From: JBMNEH01 sp050948665
GTDB lineage: Bacteria > Bacillota > Clostridia > Christensenellales > UMGS416
Length of the DNA: 64,000 bases
Assembly: GCA_050948665.1 (NCBI GenBank)
Contig: JBMNEH010000001.1
Coordinates: 1,736,001 to 1,800,000 of the forward strand
Direction: 5' to 3'
In this document: positions 8,105 to 17,266 of the stretch, one piece after another
Numbering within the stretch: position 1 is the first letter of the stretch
Layout: the number at the start of each line of letters is the position of its first letter
Position numbers and translations under genes: made by a program
Notes under the pieces: model-generated
Seen by the model: the letters and a program-made list of their open reading frames with translations, nothing else
The model's database searches: none
Told to the model about the DNA's origin: nothing

Positions 8105-8815
8105 ATGTATGCTGTTTGGAAAAGGGAGATGCTGGCTTACTTTTTGTCTCCAATCGCCTATGTCATTATCGGAGTGTTTATGGCGGTTGCCGGTTTGTTC
8201 TTCACCACCACAAACCTCTTGAGCCAAAGTGCGGAGTTCAATGCCACACTGAGCAACATTACCTTTATCTTTATACTGATCGTGCCGGTTATAACCATGC
8301 GCCTTCTTTCAGAGGAAAGGAAGAATAAAACAGACCAACTTCTCCTTACTGCCCCGGTTTCCCTGACCCGTATTATTATGGGAAAGTACCTGGCCGCCCT
8401 GACTGTATTTGCGATCACACTCGTTTTCTCCTTTGTGTATCCCCTTTGCCTGGCTATCAAGGGCAGCCCTGCTTTCGGTGAGATTTTTGCCGGGTATGTG
8501 GGCTTCTTCCTTCTGGGTGCGGCGTTGATCTCGTTAGGGCTTTTCATGTCTTCCATTACCGAGAATCAGGTAACCGCCGCTATTGCCTCCTTCGGTACAA
8601 TATTGTTGTTGTGGCTCATCAATTCCATCACGAACTCTCTGGATTCTCAGTGGCTTGTCACAGTGTTGAATTGGCTCAGCGTATACGACCGATATACAGA
8701 GTTTACTGCAGGGCTTATCGGCCTTGCGCCCATAATCTACTATATCAGCTTTTCCGGCGTGTTTATCTTTCTTACAATTCGTGCCGTTGAAAAGAGAAGG
8801 TGGAGTGAAGCATAA
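8105..8815 (+). CDS. ABC-2 type permease (GldF-like)
   Basis: A 236-residue membrane protein with six predicted helices, matching the ABC-2 permease family. The segment MRLLSEERKNKTDQLLLTAP near residue 60-80 is the characteristic cytoplasmic coupling region of GldF/NosY-type permeases. Its ATG is one base beyond the stop of the ATPase gene, and its own stop overlaps the next start (TAATG), so the genes are translationally coupled. It forms the transport channel with the preceding ATPase. The substrate is not predictable. Confidence 0.9.
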   Translation: MYAVWKREMLAYFLSPIAYVIIGVFMAVAGLFFTTTNLLSQSAEFNATLSNITFIFILIVPVITMRLLSEERKNKTDQLLLTAPVSLTRIIMGKYLAALTVFAITLVFSFVYPLCLAIKGSPAFGEIFAGYVGFFLLGAALISLGLFMSSITENQVTAAIASFGTILLLWLINSITNSLDSQWLVTVLNWLSVYDRYTEFTAGLIGLAPIIYYISFSGVFIFLTIRAVEKRRWSEA

Positions 8816-10299
8816 TGTCTCAGCCGAATAATAAGCCCGGAAAAGAAAACCCGCGCATATCCAAGAAAACCTTACTGTACGGAGGTTATTCCGTGCTTAC
8901 GATCATTGTGGTACTTGCGCTGGTGATTTTGATCAATGTAGGTATTACCGCTCTGGATAATAAGTTTAACCTGAAACTCGACTTAACTGACAGCCGTCTC
9001 TATACCATCACAGATCAAACGGTAAAAGTAGTAGAAGGTCTGAAGGATGATGTGTATATATACACATTATACGTCACCGGAAACGAGAACAGCGTCGTTC
9101 AGGAAATCGCAAATCGCTATAAGGCCATGAGCAGCCATGTCCATGCGGAGAATGTGGATCCTAATAAAAACCCCACTTTCCTGAAAGATTTCCAAACCAG
9201 CAGCACCACGCTGTCTGCCGGCTCCATTATCGTTTCAAACGCTGCCAAGACCCGTTTTACCGTCATTAAACCTAATGATTTATACACCTATGACGACAAA
9301 GGGAATGTAACCTCCATCAACGTAGAGGCTAAGCTGACCAGCGGCATTATGTATGTGACCAAGGAAGATATTGCCAAGGTGTATATGATCACCGGCCACG
9401 GTGAGCCTACATCCAACGATGAAACCGGCCCCGCTTTGATGACGATTCTTCAGAATAACAATTACGACGTATCCTGGCTGGATTTAAATACCTTTGACGG
9501 CACCTTGCAGCCCAAAGATATTATCCTTATGATCTATCCTACCTCCGATCTGTCCGACGCCCAACGTCAGGTAATGAAAGATTTCCTTACCTCCGGCGGT
9601 CGTATGGTGATGGCTCTTTCCCCTGTTTACATTGATAAGCAACCCAATATTCAGTCTTTATTGCAATATTACGGTGTGACGATGCACTCCGATGTGGTAA
9701 TCGAGCGCAACCGCGATAACTACTTCATGAATCAGCAGCTGTATTTGGTACCGAACTATGAGAAGCACGAAATTGTAAATACCTTCTCCTCCCGGGGTTT
9801 TTCTCTGGTGATGCCAATATCAGGTTATCTGACTACGCAGGATCTTGCAGTGAATACCACGATTCAAATCAAGCCGCTGCTGACCACCTCATCTACCGCT
9901 TTTGCTACGTTAAACACCAGTTCCACAACCACCATGCAGCCTTCCGAAGGTGATAATACTTCCGGTTCCTTCGTAGTCGGCTACTCTATACTCGATCATA
10001 AGGGCGAAGATAATGAGGTTCGGTTAACTGTATACAGCAGTTCCAGCCTTTTCACTTCCATCGCCATGAGTGCAAATATCTCCTCGTATGCGAATGAAGA
10101 CCTTCTTTTGAATTCCATCAGCTGGGTCATGGGTGATGAGGATAGCATTTATATCCGCGGTAAGAGCAACGTAAGCAAACTCATTTATTTCTCGAATGCC
10201 ACGGAGCTTTATACGATGATCATTATCGTTTGGCCGGTGCTGACACTCCTGTTCTTTATGGCTGGGTTTGTTGTATACCTGCGCCGTAAGAACCTGTAA
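8815..10299 (+). CDS. GldG-like ABC transporter auxiliary protein
   Basis: A 494-residue protein anchored by one N-terminal helix (about 20-45) and one C-terminal helix (about 465-487), with a large extracytoplasmic domain between them of the ABC_transp_aux (GldG) type. The motif LDLTDSRLYTITDQT after the first helix and VYMITGHGEP around 190 are conserved in the family. In GldG proteins this domain is thought to be a solute- or envelope-facing partner of the exporter; its role in Firmicutes is undescribed. The start overlaps the permease stop by one base. The first ~20 residues are polar and basic (KPGKENPRISKKT), consistent with a cytoplasmic N-terminus. Confidence 0.85.
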   Translation: MSQPNNKPGKENPRISKKTLLYGGYSVLTIIVVLALVILINVGITALDNKFNLKLDLTDSRLYTITDQTVKVVEGLKDDVYIYTLYVTGNENSVVQEIANRYKAMSSHVHAENVDPNKNPTFLKDFQTSSTTLSAGSIIVSNAAKTRFTVIKPNDLYTYDDKGNVTSINVEAKLTSGIMYVTKEDIAKVYMITGHGEPTSNDETGPALMTILQNNNYDVSWLDLNTFDGTLQPKDIILMIYPTSDLSDAQRQVMKDFLTSGGRMVMALSPVYIDKQPNIQSLLQYYGVTMHSDVVIERNRDNYFMNQQLYLVPNYEKHEIVNTFSSRGFSLVMPISGYLTTQDLAVNTTIQIKPLLTTSSTAFATLNTSSTTTMQPSEGDNTSGSFVVGYSILDHKGEDNEVRLTVYSSSSLFTSIAMSANISSYANEDLLLNSISWVMGDEDSIYIRGKSNVSKLIYFSNATELYTMIIIVWPVLTLLFFMAGFVVYLRRKNL

Positions 10300-10314
10300 C
10301 CGAAAGGAAGCACC

Positions 10315-11838
10315 ATGGACAAAAAGAAAGTTAAGCTCCTTGTTATTCTCAGTTCCATCGTAGTGGTGTTGGGCATTGCTCTGGCGATTGCTCTCCCCAT
10401 ATTGAACCGTGAAGTTGTTGTCGATCCTGTCAAAGAGTATACCGCCGCCACTGAAGGCAAAACGCTCAGTAACCGTACTTCGACCGAAGTAGAGAAGATG
10501 ATCCTGACGAATAAAAACGGCGTGTTCACCTTCTGTCGAGATGCCGGTACCCGTGACTGGTATTGGGAAGAAGATCCGAGTTATGCTGTATATCAAAGTG
10601 CGATTGACGCATTGGCCAAATACACCGCCCATGTATACGGTGTCGAAATCATTGCGGAGAATAAGGACGATTTATTTTCCTTCGGCCTGCTGGAACCTGC
10701 TGCTAGCTGCTATACTCTGTTCACCGACGGGCAGGAAATCAATGTATATATCGGCGATATGGCCCCTGTCGGCAATTCCTATTATGTCATGACGGACAGC
10801 AGTGAGAAGATCGTACGCTGCGTAACTTCCAACGTATCTCCCTTTCTGATGAATAAAACCAGTATCCACGACCGCCCTTCTTTGGCCCTGGAACAGCAGG
10901 GTTTGAATCAGATCGAAGTTATCGAGGCGGGCGAGGAAAAGTTTTCTTTGGAGTACAAGGAAGCCTCCGAAAACCTGACCATCTATAACTGGCAGATCAC
11001 TTATCCCTTCGTAACCGATTGTGACAGTGATGTGTTGGAGAACATATTGTCAAACATGTCCTCTCTAACCATCAGCGAAACAGTAGACAGCGGAAATGTG
11101 GATTTATCCATGTACGGACTGGCAGAGGATCAACGCACAGAGGTCACGTTCCGTTATAGCACAGGGTTTGCGAAAACCATCTATTACGGCAATTTGACGG
11201 AAGATGGTGCCCACCGCTACCTTACCGTACCGGATGACGATGGCGTATATACCATTGCGGCAGAATTGCTGGACTTCATCAACATCAGTCCCGCTTCCGC
11301 AGCAGGCCGCCTGCTGGCGCCCATCTTTGTATACAACGTGGAGAAGGTGATTTTTGATGCGCTGGGTGAGTCCGCCGAAATTGAGGTTACCAATACCGTA
11401 ATGCTTGAAAAAGATGGCTCGGAACGTATCGATTCCAGCGGAGAACTGGTTTATGAGCAGAGCTATAAATTGGACGGTAAAGATATACAGCGAGCTGCCG
11501 CCGTAACCTGGTATAAGACCGCCCTGTACATCAAGGTACACAGTATCCTTCCCGAGAACGCGATTGCCGACGATGCCGAGGCGATTGGATATCTGAAATA
11601 TGTGTTAAACGACCGGGTCGACGCAGACGAAGTTCTGCTGGAGTTTGTCCCTTTCGGGTATGACTACTACGCTCTCCGTGTAAACGGTGTCTGTTATTTC
11701 AGCATTTTACGGGAGGATGTACAGGCTATCGCCGATAATCTGGTCGCTCTCCGTAAAGGTGAACTTGACAAGGAGGAAACCATTCCCTTCTCCGAAAGAG
11801 AAAATAGCAACGCCGATGAGACCGGGAACGGCACTTGA
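10315..11838 (+). CDS. DUF4340 domain-containing membrane-anchored protein
   Basis: A 507-residue protein with one N-terminal membrane helix (LLVILSSIVVVLGIALAIAL, about 9-28) and a long extracytoplasmic region matching DUF4340, which normally occurs as two or more similar modules (EKMILTNKNGVFTF... and a repeat further on). It closes the four-gene ABC operon, 15 bases after the GldG-like gene, with ribosome binding site AAAGGAAG. DUF4340 proteins occur almost only beside GldG-type genes, so it is inferred to work with the exporter at the cell surface. Function unknown. A strong terminator follows. Confidence 0.85.
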   Translation: MDKKKVKLLVILSSIVVVLGIALAIALPILNREVVVDPVKEYTAATEGKTLSNRTSTEVEKMILTNKNGVFTFCRDAGTRDWYWEEDPSYAVYQSAIDALAKYTAHVYGVEIIAENKDDLFSFGLLEPAASCYTLFTDGQEINVYIGDMAPVGNSYYVMTDSSEKIVRCVTSNVSPFLMNKTSIHDRPSLALEQQGLNQIEVIEAGEEKFSLEYKEASENLTIYNWQITYPFVTDCDSDVLENILSNMSSLTISETVDSGNVDLSMYGLAEDQRTEVTFRYSTGFAKTIYYGNLTEDGAHRYLTVPDDDGVYTIAAELLDFINISPASAAGRLLAPIFVYNVEKVIFDALGESAEIEVTNTVMLEKDGSERIDSSGELVYEQSYKLDGKDIQRAAAVTWYKTALYIKVHSILPENAIADDAEAIGYLKYVLNDRVDADEVLLEFVPFGYDYYALRVNGVCYFSILREDVQAIADNLVALRKGELDKEETIPFSERENSNADETGNGT

Positions 11839-11852
11839 TCCTGCCTGCATAT

Positions 11853-11885
11853 GACCGCAGAGAAAAATTCTCTGCGGTCTTTTCT
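11853..11885 (+). terminator. Terminator of the Gld-type ABC operon
   Basis: GACCGCAGAGAA (11853-11864), AAA loop, TTCTCTGCGGTC (11868-11879), then TTTTCT. A 12-bp stem with a U-run. Confidence 0.85.
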
Positions 11886-11981
11886 ATCTCCGGAATTCAT
11901 GATTACCCTGTCCGGGATAGTTATAGGGTCAACTGGCGTCGTTACTATGCCTGTGATACAATAAATTTGGGAGGAAATGGT

Positions 11982-12683
11982 ATGAAAATCGCTGTGTGGG
12001 CTTCTCCCCGGGCTTTGACCCAGCCGCCTAAGGGTGTTTGCCTGGTACTGGATGTGCTACGCGCAACCACGGTTATGCTAACAGCGCTGGAAAACGGTGC
12101 CGCATGGATACGCCCGGTATCTGAAACAGAAGAGGCTTTGAAGCTCGCCGAATCGGCCGGCCTCGGTCCGCTGTTAGGGGGAGAACGGAATGCGCTGAAG
12201 ATCCCTGGTTTTGATTTCGGTAATTCTCCTCTGGAATATACCAGCGAACGCGTAGCCGGGCGCGGTATCGTGATGACTACTACAAACGGCACACGGGCCT
12301 TTGGTGCCTGCAGTGAAGCGGAGCAGGTGTATGCCGTATGCATGCGAAATGCCGCCTCCGGCGCAAAAGCGCTGTCCCGGAGTACAGAGGGCCATATTCT
12401 TTGCGCCGGGAACGCAGGCCGCTTTACCTTGGAAGATGGTTTATGCGCCGGCGCAATACTGGACAAACTGCCGGATGTCCAGCCCGACGACCTTGGACAG
12501 GCTATGCTGACCCTTTACAGAGCGCATAGGAAGGATTTGTTCTCTCTGCTGAGAACTACCGCCCATACCGGGAGACTGCTGTCACTGGGAATGGAGGACG
12601 ATATTAGGTTCTGTTTGGAAGAGGACGCCTCCTCCGCCCTACCGATATTGATAAACGGGCTATTAAACTTGACAGCCCCGTAG
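11982..12683 (+). CDS. comB: 2-phosphosulfolactate phosphatase family protein (ComB)
   Basis: A 233-residue protein of the ComB family, a Mg2+-dependent phosphatase that converts 2-phosphosulfolactate to sulfolactate in coenzyme M synthesis; bacterial homologues occur without coenzyme M and their substrate is uncertain. Family motifs are clear: VLDVLRATTVMLTALENGA near the start, LLGGERNALKIPGFDFGNSP, GRGIVMTTTNGTRA and LCAGNAGRFTLEDGLCAGAI. The start at 11982 follows GGGAGGAAA; the frame is open further upstream through the previous terminator, which cannot be coding. No comA or comC is nearby, so a coenzyme M pathway is not supported here. Confidence 0.85.
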   Translation: MKIAVWASPRALTQPPKGVCLVLDVLRATTVMLTALENGAAWIRPVSETEEALKLAESAGLGPLLGGERNALKIPGFDFGNSPLEYTSERVAGRGIVMTTTNGTRAFGACSEAEQVYAVCMRNAASGAKALSRSTEGHILCAGNAGRFTLEDGLCAGAILDKLPDVQPDDLGQAMLTLYRAHRKDLFSLLRTTAHTGRLLSLGMEDDIRFCLEEDASSALPILINGLLNLTAP

Positions 12684-12697
12684 CAGTCGGATAAAAT
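12669..12697 (+). promoter_or_regulatory. Promoter of metG-tatD
   Basis: TTGACA (12669-12674), 17-base spacer, TAAAAT (12692-12697). It overlaps the last codons of comB and reads into metG. Confidence 0.7.
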
Positions 12698-12726
12698 GGG
12701 ACAGTCGACCAGATAAGGAGGTCATT

Positions 12727-14658
12727 ATGAACAAGCCAACCTTTTATATCACGACCCCGATCTATTATCCCAGCAATAATCTGCATATCGGTAACGCCTA
12801 CACCACTGTTGCGGCGGATACAATGGCCAGATACAAGCGTATGCGGGGTTTCGATACATACTTTCTTACAGGCACCGACGAACACGGGCAGAAGATCGAG
12901 CGTAAAGCCGCAGAAATGGGTATTGCACCCCAAGCCTTTGTAGATGAGATCGTGGAAGGTATACAGCGGCTGTGGAAGCTGATGGATATCTCCAATGACG
13001 ATTTTATACGTACTACCGAACCCCGCCATGAAGCCGTGGTTCAAAAGGTTTTCAAGCAGCTTTACGACCAGGGTAACATCTATAAGGGGCATTATGAGGG
13101 TTGGTACTGTACACCATGCGAAAGCTTTTTTACGATAACGCAACTCAAAGACGGAAACTGTCCCGATTGCGGCCGCCCTGTTGAGTTGGCAAAGGAGGAA
13201 GCTTATTTCCTGCGGCTATCTAAATATCAGGATTGGCTGATGGAACATATTGAAACCCATCCTGAGTTCATACAACCGGACAGCCGCGCTAACGAGATGG
13301 TTCAGAACTTCATCAAGCCCGGTCTGGAGGATTTATGCGTTTCCCGCACCTCTTTTAACTGGGGTGTTCCTGTAGAGTTTGACCCAAAGCACGTTGTCTA
13401 CGTTTGGGTAGATGCGTTGACCAACTACATCTCCGCTCTGGGTTGGGGCAGTGATGACGACAGTCTCTACCGGAAATACTGGCCTGCGGACATTCATCTG
13501 GTGGGCAAAGAAATTGTCCGTTTCCATACGATCATATGGCCGATCATGCTTCATATACTCGGATTGCCCCAGCCCAAGCAGATTTACGGTCACGGTTGGC
13601 TGCTGGGTGTCTCCGGTGATAAAATATCAAAGTCCAAAGGCAACTGTGTGGATCCGGTGATCCTTTGTGACCGTTACGGTGTGGACGCCATACGATATTA
13701 CCTGTTACGTGAAATGCCATTCGGTTCTGATGGCATGTTCTCCAATGAATCGCTTGTGAACCGGATAAACGCCGATTTGGCTAATGATTTGGGCAATTTG
13801 GTCCACCGTACCGTCGCGATGATTGAAAAATACTTTGGCGGCGTTATTCCCGCACCGAAAGAGGCAGGCGAAGCGGATGCCGCTTTCAAAGCTATGGCAG
13901 AAGCCCTTCCTGGCAAGTATGCTGAAGACATGGATCAAATGCGTTTCTCTAATGCGCTGGTGTCGGTCTGGGCCTTTGTCGGGCAGTGTAATAAATATAT
14001 CGACCAGACCACCCCCTGGGTGCTGGCCAGAGATCCCGGCAAGCAAATGCGCCTCGGTACAGTTTTATACAATCTGGCGGAGGGCATTCGCATACTTGCC
14101 GTTCTCATCTCCCCTTGCATGACACGCACACCGGAAAAGATTTTTTTGCAGTTGGGTATTGATCCTACTGTCCAAGTCTGGGATTCCATTCAGCAGTTCG
14201 GTGGGCTGGTGCCCGGCAGTCGTGTAGCGCCTCAACCGGCGTTATTCCCCCGCCGGGATGTAGTGGAGGAACTTGAGGCGCTGACGCCTCCTCCTGCTGT
14301 ACCGGAGAAAGCTATGGCTCCGATGAAGCCCGAAATCACATATAATGATTTCGCAAAACTGGATTTACGGGTAGCAAAGGTGATCGCCGCAGAGGAAATT
14401 AAAAAATCCGATAAATTGCTGCAGCTGACGTTAAAAGTGGGTACCGAACAACGTACCGTTGTCAGCGGTATAAAAGAACACTACAGCGCAGCCGAGATGG
14501 TGGGAAAACAGGTCATTCTTGTCTATAATTTAAAACCCGCAAAACTGCGCGGCATACTCTCTGAAGGAATGATACTCTGTGCCACGGATGATGAGGCAGG
14601 TACCTTAAAGTGCCTGACAGTCGAGCAGGGTATGGAGGACGGAGACAGTATCAGCTGA
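12727..14658 (+). CDS. metG: Methionyl-tRNA synthetase
   Basis: A 643-residue class I aminoacyl-tRNA synthetase that attaches Met to tRNA-Met. HIGN (20-23) and KISKS (about 299-303) are the ATP-binding signatures. A zinc-knuckle insert has paired cysteines, CTPCESFFTITQLKDGNCPDC in outline (first CxxC near 128, second near 143). The last ~105 residues (EITYNDFAKLDLRVAKVIAA onward) are the tRNA-binding EMAP/Trbp111 domain used for dimerisation in most Firmicutes. Ribosome binding site TAAGGAGGT. Its stop overlaps the tatD start (TGATG), an arrangement also found in other Firmicutes. Confidence 0.97.
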   Translation: MNKPTFYITTPIYYPSNNLHIGNAYTTVAADTMARYKRMRGFDTYFLTGTDEHGQKIERKAAEMGIAPQAFVDEIVEGIQRLWKLMDISNDDFIRTTEPRHEAVVQKVFKQLYDQGNIYKGHYEGWYCTPCESFFTITQLKDGNCPDCGRPVELAKEEAYFLRLSKYQDWLMEHIETHPEFIQPDSRANEMVQNFIKPGLEDLCVSRTSFNWGVPVEFDPKHVVYVWVDALTNYISALGWGSDDDSLYRKYWPADIHLVGKEIVRFHTIIWPIMLHILGLPQPKQIYGHGWLLGVSGDKISKSKGNCVDPVILCDRYGVDAIRYYLLREMPFGSDGMFSNESLVNRINADLANDLGNLVHRTVAMIEKYFGGVIPAPKEAGEADAAFKAMAEALPGKYAEDMDQMRFSNALVSVWAFVGQCNKYIDQTTPWVLARDPGKQMRLGTVLYNLAEGIRILAVLISPCMTRTPEKIFLQLGIDPTVQVWDSIQQFGGLVPGSRVAPQPALFPRRDVVEELEALTPPPAVPEKAMAPMKPEITYNDFAKLDLRVAKVIAAEEIKKSDKLLQLTLKVGTEQRTVVSGIKEHYSAAEMVGKQVILVYNLKPAKLRGILSEGMILCATDDEAGTLKCLTVEQGMEDGDSIS

Positions 14659-15434
14659 TGCGCCTTTTTGACACACACACTCATATGGATGATCCACTAT
14701 ATGATGAGGACAGGGAGGCTATACTCGCCTCCCTACCTGCAATGGGCGTGGAACGGATTCTTATTTGCGGAGCAAATATGGCTTCCTCCCGGAGTTCGAT
14801 GACATTGGCCGATCACTTGACGACACCTGCCGCGATCGCTGCCGTAGGTATACATCCAAGCGATGCCGATGAAGTGACGCAAGAGAATCTGGCTATACTG
14901 GAGGGGTGGCTGTCCGACCCGAAGGTTGTTGCGTTGGGTGAGATCGGACTGGATTATTACTATCCCAATACGGACCGGGATGCGCAGAGGGCGGCATTTC
15001 AATCCCAGCTCCGATTAGCAAATTGTTTGGACGCACGTGTTATCTTTCATCTGCGGGATGCTTGGGGGGATTTCTTCTCGATCATGCGTACGCATGCGCC
15101 CCGTCGGGGGATCATGCACTGCTGGTCCGGAAGTAAAGAGTCTGCCGCACGGTGCCTCGATATGGGCTTCATGATTTCTTTCTCCGGCTCTCTTACGTTT
15201 AAAAACGCTGAAAATCTCCGGCGTGTCGCCGCCTTCGTTCCCACAAACAAACTGCTTGTGGAAACAGATTGTCCCTACCTTGCGCCGGTACCCTTTCGTG
15301 GCAAAAGAAACCAGCCGGGTTATGTGGGTTATACCTGTACTTGTCTGGCCGAATGCAAGGGTTTGTCCGCCGAGGCGATGGCAGAGATAACCTATGAAAA
15401 TGCCTGTGCGTTTTTTGATTTAAGCGCCGTCTGA
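14658..15434 (+). CDS. tatD: TatD family metal-dependent hydrolase (DNase)
   Basis: A 258-residue TIM-barrel hydrolase. Metal ligands are visible: DTHTHMDD at the N-terminus (residues 4-11), GEIGLDYYY, HLRDA, HCWSGS and ETDCPYLAP. TatD proteins are Mg2+-dependent 3'-5' exo/DNases acting in DNA repair and quality control, and sit beside metG in many Firmicutes. The start is the ATG at 14658 overlapping the metG TGA, because MRLFDTHTHMDD is the usual N-terminus; an in-frame extension upstream lies inside metG. No separate promoter is seen. Confidence 0.95.
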   Translation: MRLFDTHTHMDDPLYDEDREAILASLPAMGVERILICGANMASSRSSMTLADHLTTPAAIAAVGIHPSDADEVTQENLAILEGWLSDPKVVALGEIGLDYYYPNTDRDAQRAAFQSQLRLANCLDARVIFHLRDAWGDFFSIMRTHAPRRGIMHCWSGSKESAARCLDMGFMISFSGSLTFKNAENLRRVAAFVPTNKLLVETDCPYLAPVPFRGKRNQPGYVGYTCTCLAECKGLSAEAMAEITYENACAFFDLSAV

Positions 15435-15591
15435 GCCGTAAAAGCTCTCTTCTTCACGCTTTTAAAGTGAGTACCATATTTTCCGGATAACAATTGCAGG
15501 GGACGTACTTGTAGTACGTTTAGCGGATTATAAAAAAACTGACGGAATTTACAGTAAACACAACAAATTTTCCGCAAAACAAACGAATATC

Positions 15592-15620
15592 TTGTCTTTA
15601 CACACAGATTGTGGTATCCT
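15592..15620 (+). promoter_or_regulatory. Probable promoter of the DUF4870-type gene
   Basis: TTGTCT (15592-15597), 17-base spacer, TATCCT (15615-15620), 40 bases before the start codon. The tatD-to-gene gap otherwise holds only a weak inverted repeat, ACGTAC-TTGTA-GTACGT, near 15504-15520. Confidence 0.5.
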
Positions 15621-15660
15621 TACGGTATCCTTATAAGGAAATATAGAGCCGGAGGTCATC

Positions 15661-16029
15661 ATGGCTACAAAGTATCAGGCACACAAGTGTTATTTGGGCG
15701 ACATGAATGCCAATATTGTTGTCGGATTGGGCTATCTTCTGCCCCCCTTGGGAATCGTCTCTCACTTTTTGGAAAAGAACTCGAACTTTGTCAGATATGC
15801 CGGCATGCAGTCTCTGGTCATTGCCGCAGTGTTGGCTACAGCCTGGATTTTAAATTTCATTTTTAGTTACCTTGGGATTTTCGGAATTGTTATGAATGTA
15901 TTTATATACATCGTAGAGATAGCTACAGTTGTTTTCGCTATCATTGCCGCTGTAAATGGATTCAAATATCAGGAATATGATATCCCGTTGATCAGCCAAA
16001 TCGCAAGAAATCTGATGACCAAATTCTAA
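15661..16029 (+). CDS. Small membrane protein, DUF4870/Tic20-like
   Basis: A 122-residue protein with three hydrophobic segments (about 18-36, 50-72 and 78-103). The pattern LGYLLPPLGIVSHFLEKNS followed by RYAGMQSLVIAAVLAT matches DUF4870-like proteins, small membrane proteins of unknown function related to Tic20. Ribosome binding site GGAGGT. It has its own probable promoter and terminator, so it is a single-gene unit. Function is unknown. Confidence 0.65.
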   Translation: MATKYQAHKCYLGDMNANIVVGLGYLLPPLGIVSHFLEKNSNFVRYAGMQSLVIAAVLATAWILNFIFSYLGIFGIVMNVFIYIVEIATVVFAIIAAVNGFKYQEYDIPLISQIARNLMTKF

Positions 16030-16041
16030 CAGGGGCATACA

Positions 16042-16076
16042 GCCGTACCAATGAACGGTGCGGCTTTTCATTTTTT
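16042..16076 (+). terminator. Terminator after the DUF4870-type gene
   Basis: GCCGTACC (16042-16049) pairs with GGTGCGGC (16057-16064), with one G-T wobble, followed by TTTTCATTTTTT. Confidence 0.75.
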
Positions 16077-16095
16077 ATTGAAGGTGATAAATTTC

Positions 16096-16124
16096 TTGTA
16101 ATGCCTTTTCAAATGTGGTATGTT
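16096..16124 (+). promoter_or_regulatory. Probable promoter of the YhhN-type gene
   Basis: TTGTAA (16096-16101), 17-base spacer, TATGTT (16119-16124), about 28 bases before the start. Confidence 0.5.
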
Positions 16125-16152
16125 TTAAATATACACAGGAAGGAGGTCACCC

Positions 16153-16833
16153 GTGGAAAGTATCTGGGTCATATTCGCGTTAATCGGTTTTCTCCTCCAG
16201 GGCATCTACATCTTCATCAGTGGAAAGGGCTTTCGGAATCTTGAATTGGCGATAAAAGGGCTCGCCTCCGTCTGTTTTGTAGTCGTTGGTGCTTTAGCCC
16301 TTAAGTTTACCTCCGCACCGGCATATGGATGGCTCGTGGTCCTTGGCTTAACCTTCGGCGCTGCCGGCGATGTTTTGCTGCAACTGGGAGATTTCACACC
16401 GGAAACAAAACGTCGGTTTATACTGGGTACCACTTGCTTTCTCATCGGGCATTTGTTCTATATCGCTGCCATATTGACCCTTGGCAGGCTCTTTCTGGCT
16501 TGGTCGATACCGTTGGCTGTCATTGCGTGTCTGTTGCTTGTGCCTGCGATACGGCGGCAAGTTCAACCTCCAAGGGAGATAGAGCTTTTCGGTATCGGTT
16601 ATGTGACGGTATTGGTTGTCATGGCGGTTTTTGCCTTTGGACAGATGTTTGCGGGTTTGGGACATCTGGGCAGGTATCTGCTGGTACTTGGCGCCTTATC
16701 TTTTGCTTTCAGTGATTGTGTGTTGATCGTAGACGCCTTTGGACGCCCCCTGCCGGCCAGCAGCCTGATCGTCCTTTCCTCCTACTATTTGGGGCAGCTT
16801 TTAATCGCCCTGAGCATCTTTTCCATCGCATAG
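16153..16833 (+). CDS. Lysoplasmalogenase family (YhhN/TMEM86) membrane protein
   Basis: A 226-residue protein with about eight membrane helices. GLTFGAAGDVLLQL and FLIGHLFYIAA are the conserved YhhN/TMEM86 motifs, including the Asp and His residues presumed catalytic. Characterised members hydrolyse the vinyl-ether bond of lysoplasmalogens. That fits an anaerobe, since many Clostridia make plasmalogens. The start codon is GTG at 16153, behind AAGGAGGTC. Single-gene unit. Family assignment is good; substrate is inferred. Confidence 0.8.
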   Translation: MESIWVIFALIGFLLQGIYIFISGKGFRNLELAIKGLASVCFVVVGALALKFTSAPAYGWLVVLGLTFGAAGDVLLQLGDFTPETKRRFILGTTCFLIGHLFYIAAILTLGRLFLAWSIPLAVIACLLLVPAIRRQVQPPREIELFGIGYVTVLVVMAVFAFGQMFAGLGHLGRYLLVLGALSFAFSDCVLIVDAFGRPLPASSLIVLSSYYLGQLLIALSIFSIA

Positions 16834-16879
16834 AGCACTTAATAAAGTAGTCGTCGGGTAACTGACGACGGCTCTTCTA

Positions 16880-17023
16880 TTATCCTCTCGACAGCCAATC
16901 TCGGGATACGGTCCGCCACAGTTTTTCCATGAGGCGCGTCTGCGTCTCCACTACGGAGATCTCCCCTCTTGCTTCAGAAAAAACAGCTCCCTGGTGGCGA
17001 ATATATCCCAATCCTCCCGTAAA
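16880..17023 (-). pseudogene. Possible degraded gene tail (unrecognised)
   Basis: On the minus strand a 47-codon open stretch ends in TAA TAG and reads like the C-terminus of a protein (e.g. QTRLMEKLWRTVSRDWLSRG). It has no start codon or ribosome binding site and begins after a TGA. A second frame directly upstream (FDLREDWDIFATRELFFLKQ) also looks protein-like, which suggests a frameshifted relic. No family is recognised. It could be chance. The rest of the gap to 17266 holds only a GC-rich hairpin near 17195-17223. Confidence 0.3.
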
Positions 17024-17266
17024 TCAAAACTGAACACAAAAATAAAAATTAAACCGGGTTGATTGGAAGCTACCACGGCCTTGAGAATCTCTACCCGGAA
17101 AAGCGTCACCAGCCGTTTCCCCTCTTTCTACCCATAGCTGAAGGACGGTGCTGCAAACTCAATGGATGTATGATTATGAAGCAACTTTATACCGGAAGGG
17201 GAGGCAAATGCCTCCCCCTTCCTTCATTTTTCCTACAGCCTGCGGTTGCAAAGGACAACAAATCTT

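Noticed and set aside
11835..11981. N-terminal extension of ComB
   Set aside because: The frame runs back through an intrinsic terminator; the internal ATG has GGGAGGAAA and the normal family N-terminus.
17195..17223. GC-rich hairpin near 17200 as a terminator for the GH35 gene
   Set aside because: On the minus strand it has no U-run (GGTATAAAG follows). It might end a plus-strand transcript, but none is evident.
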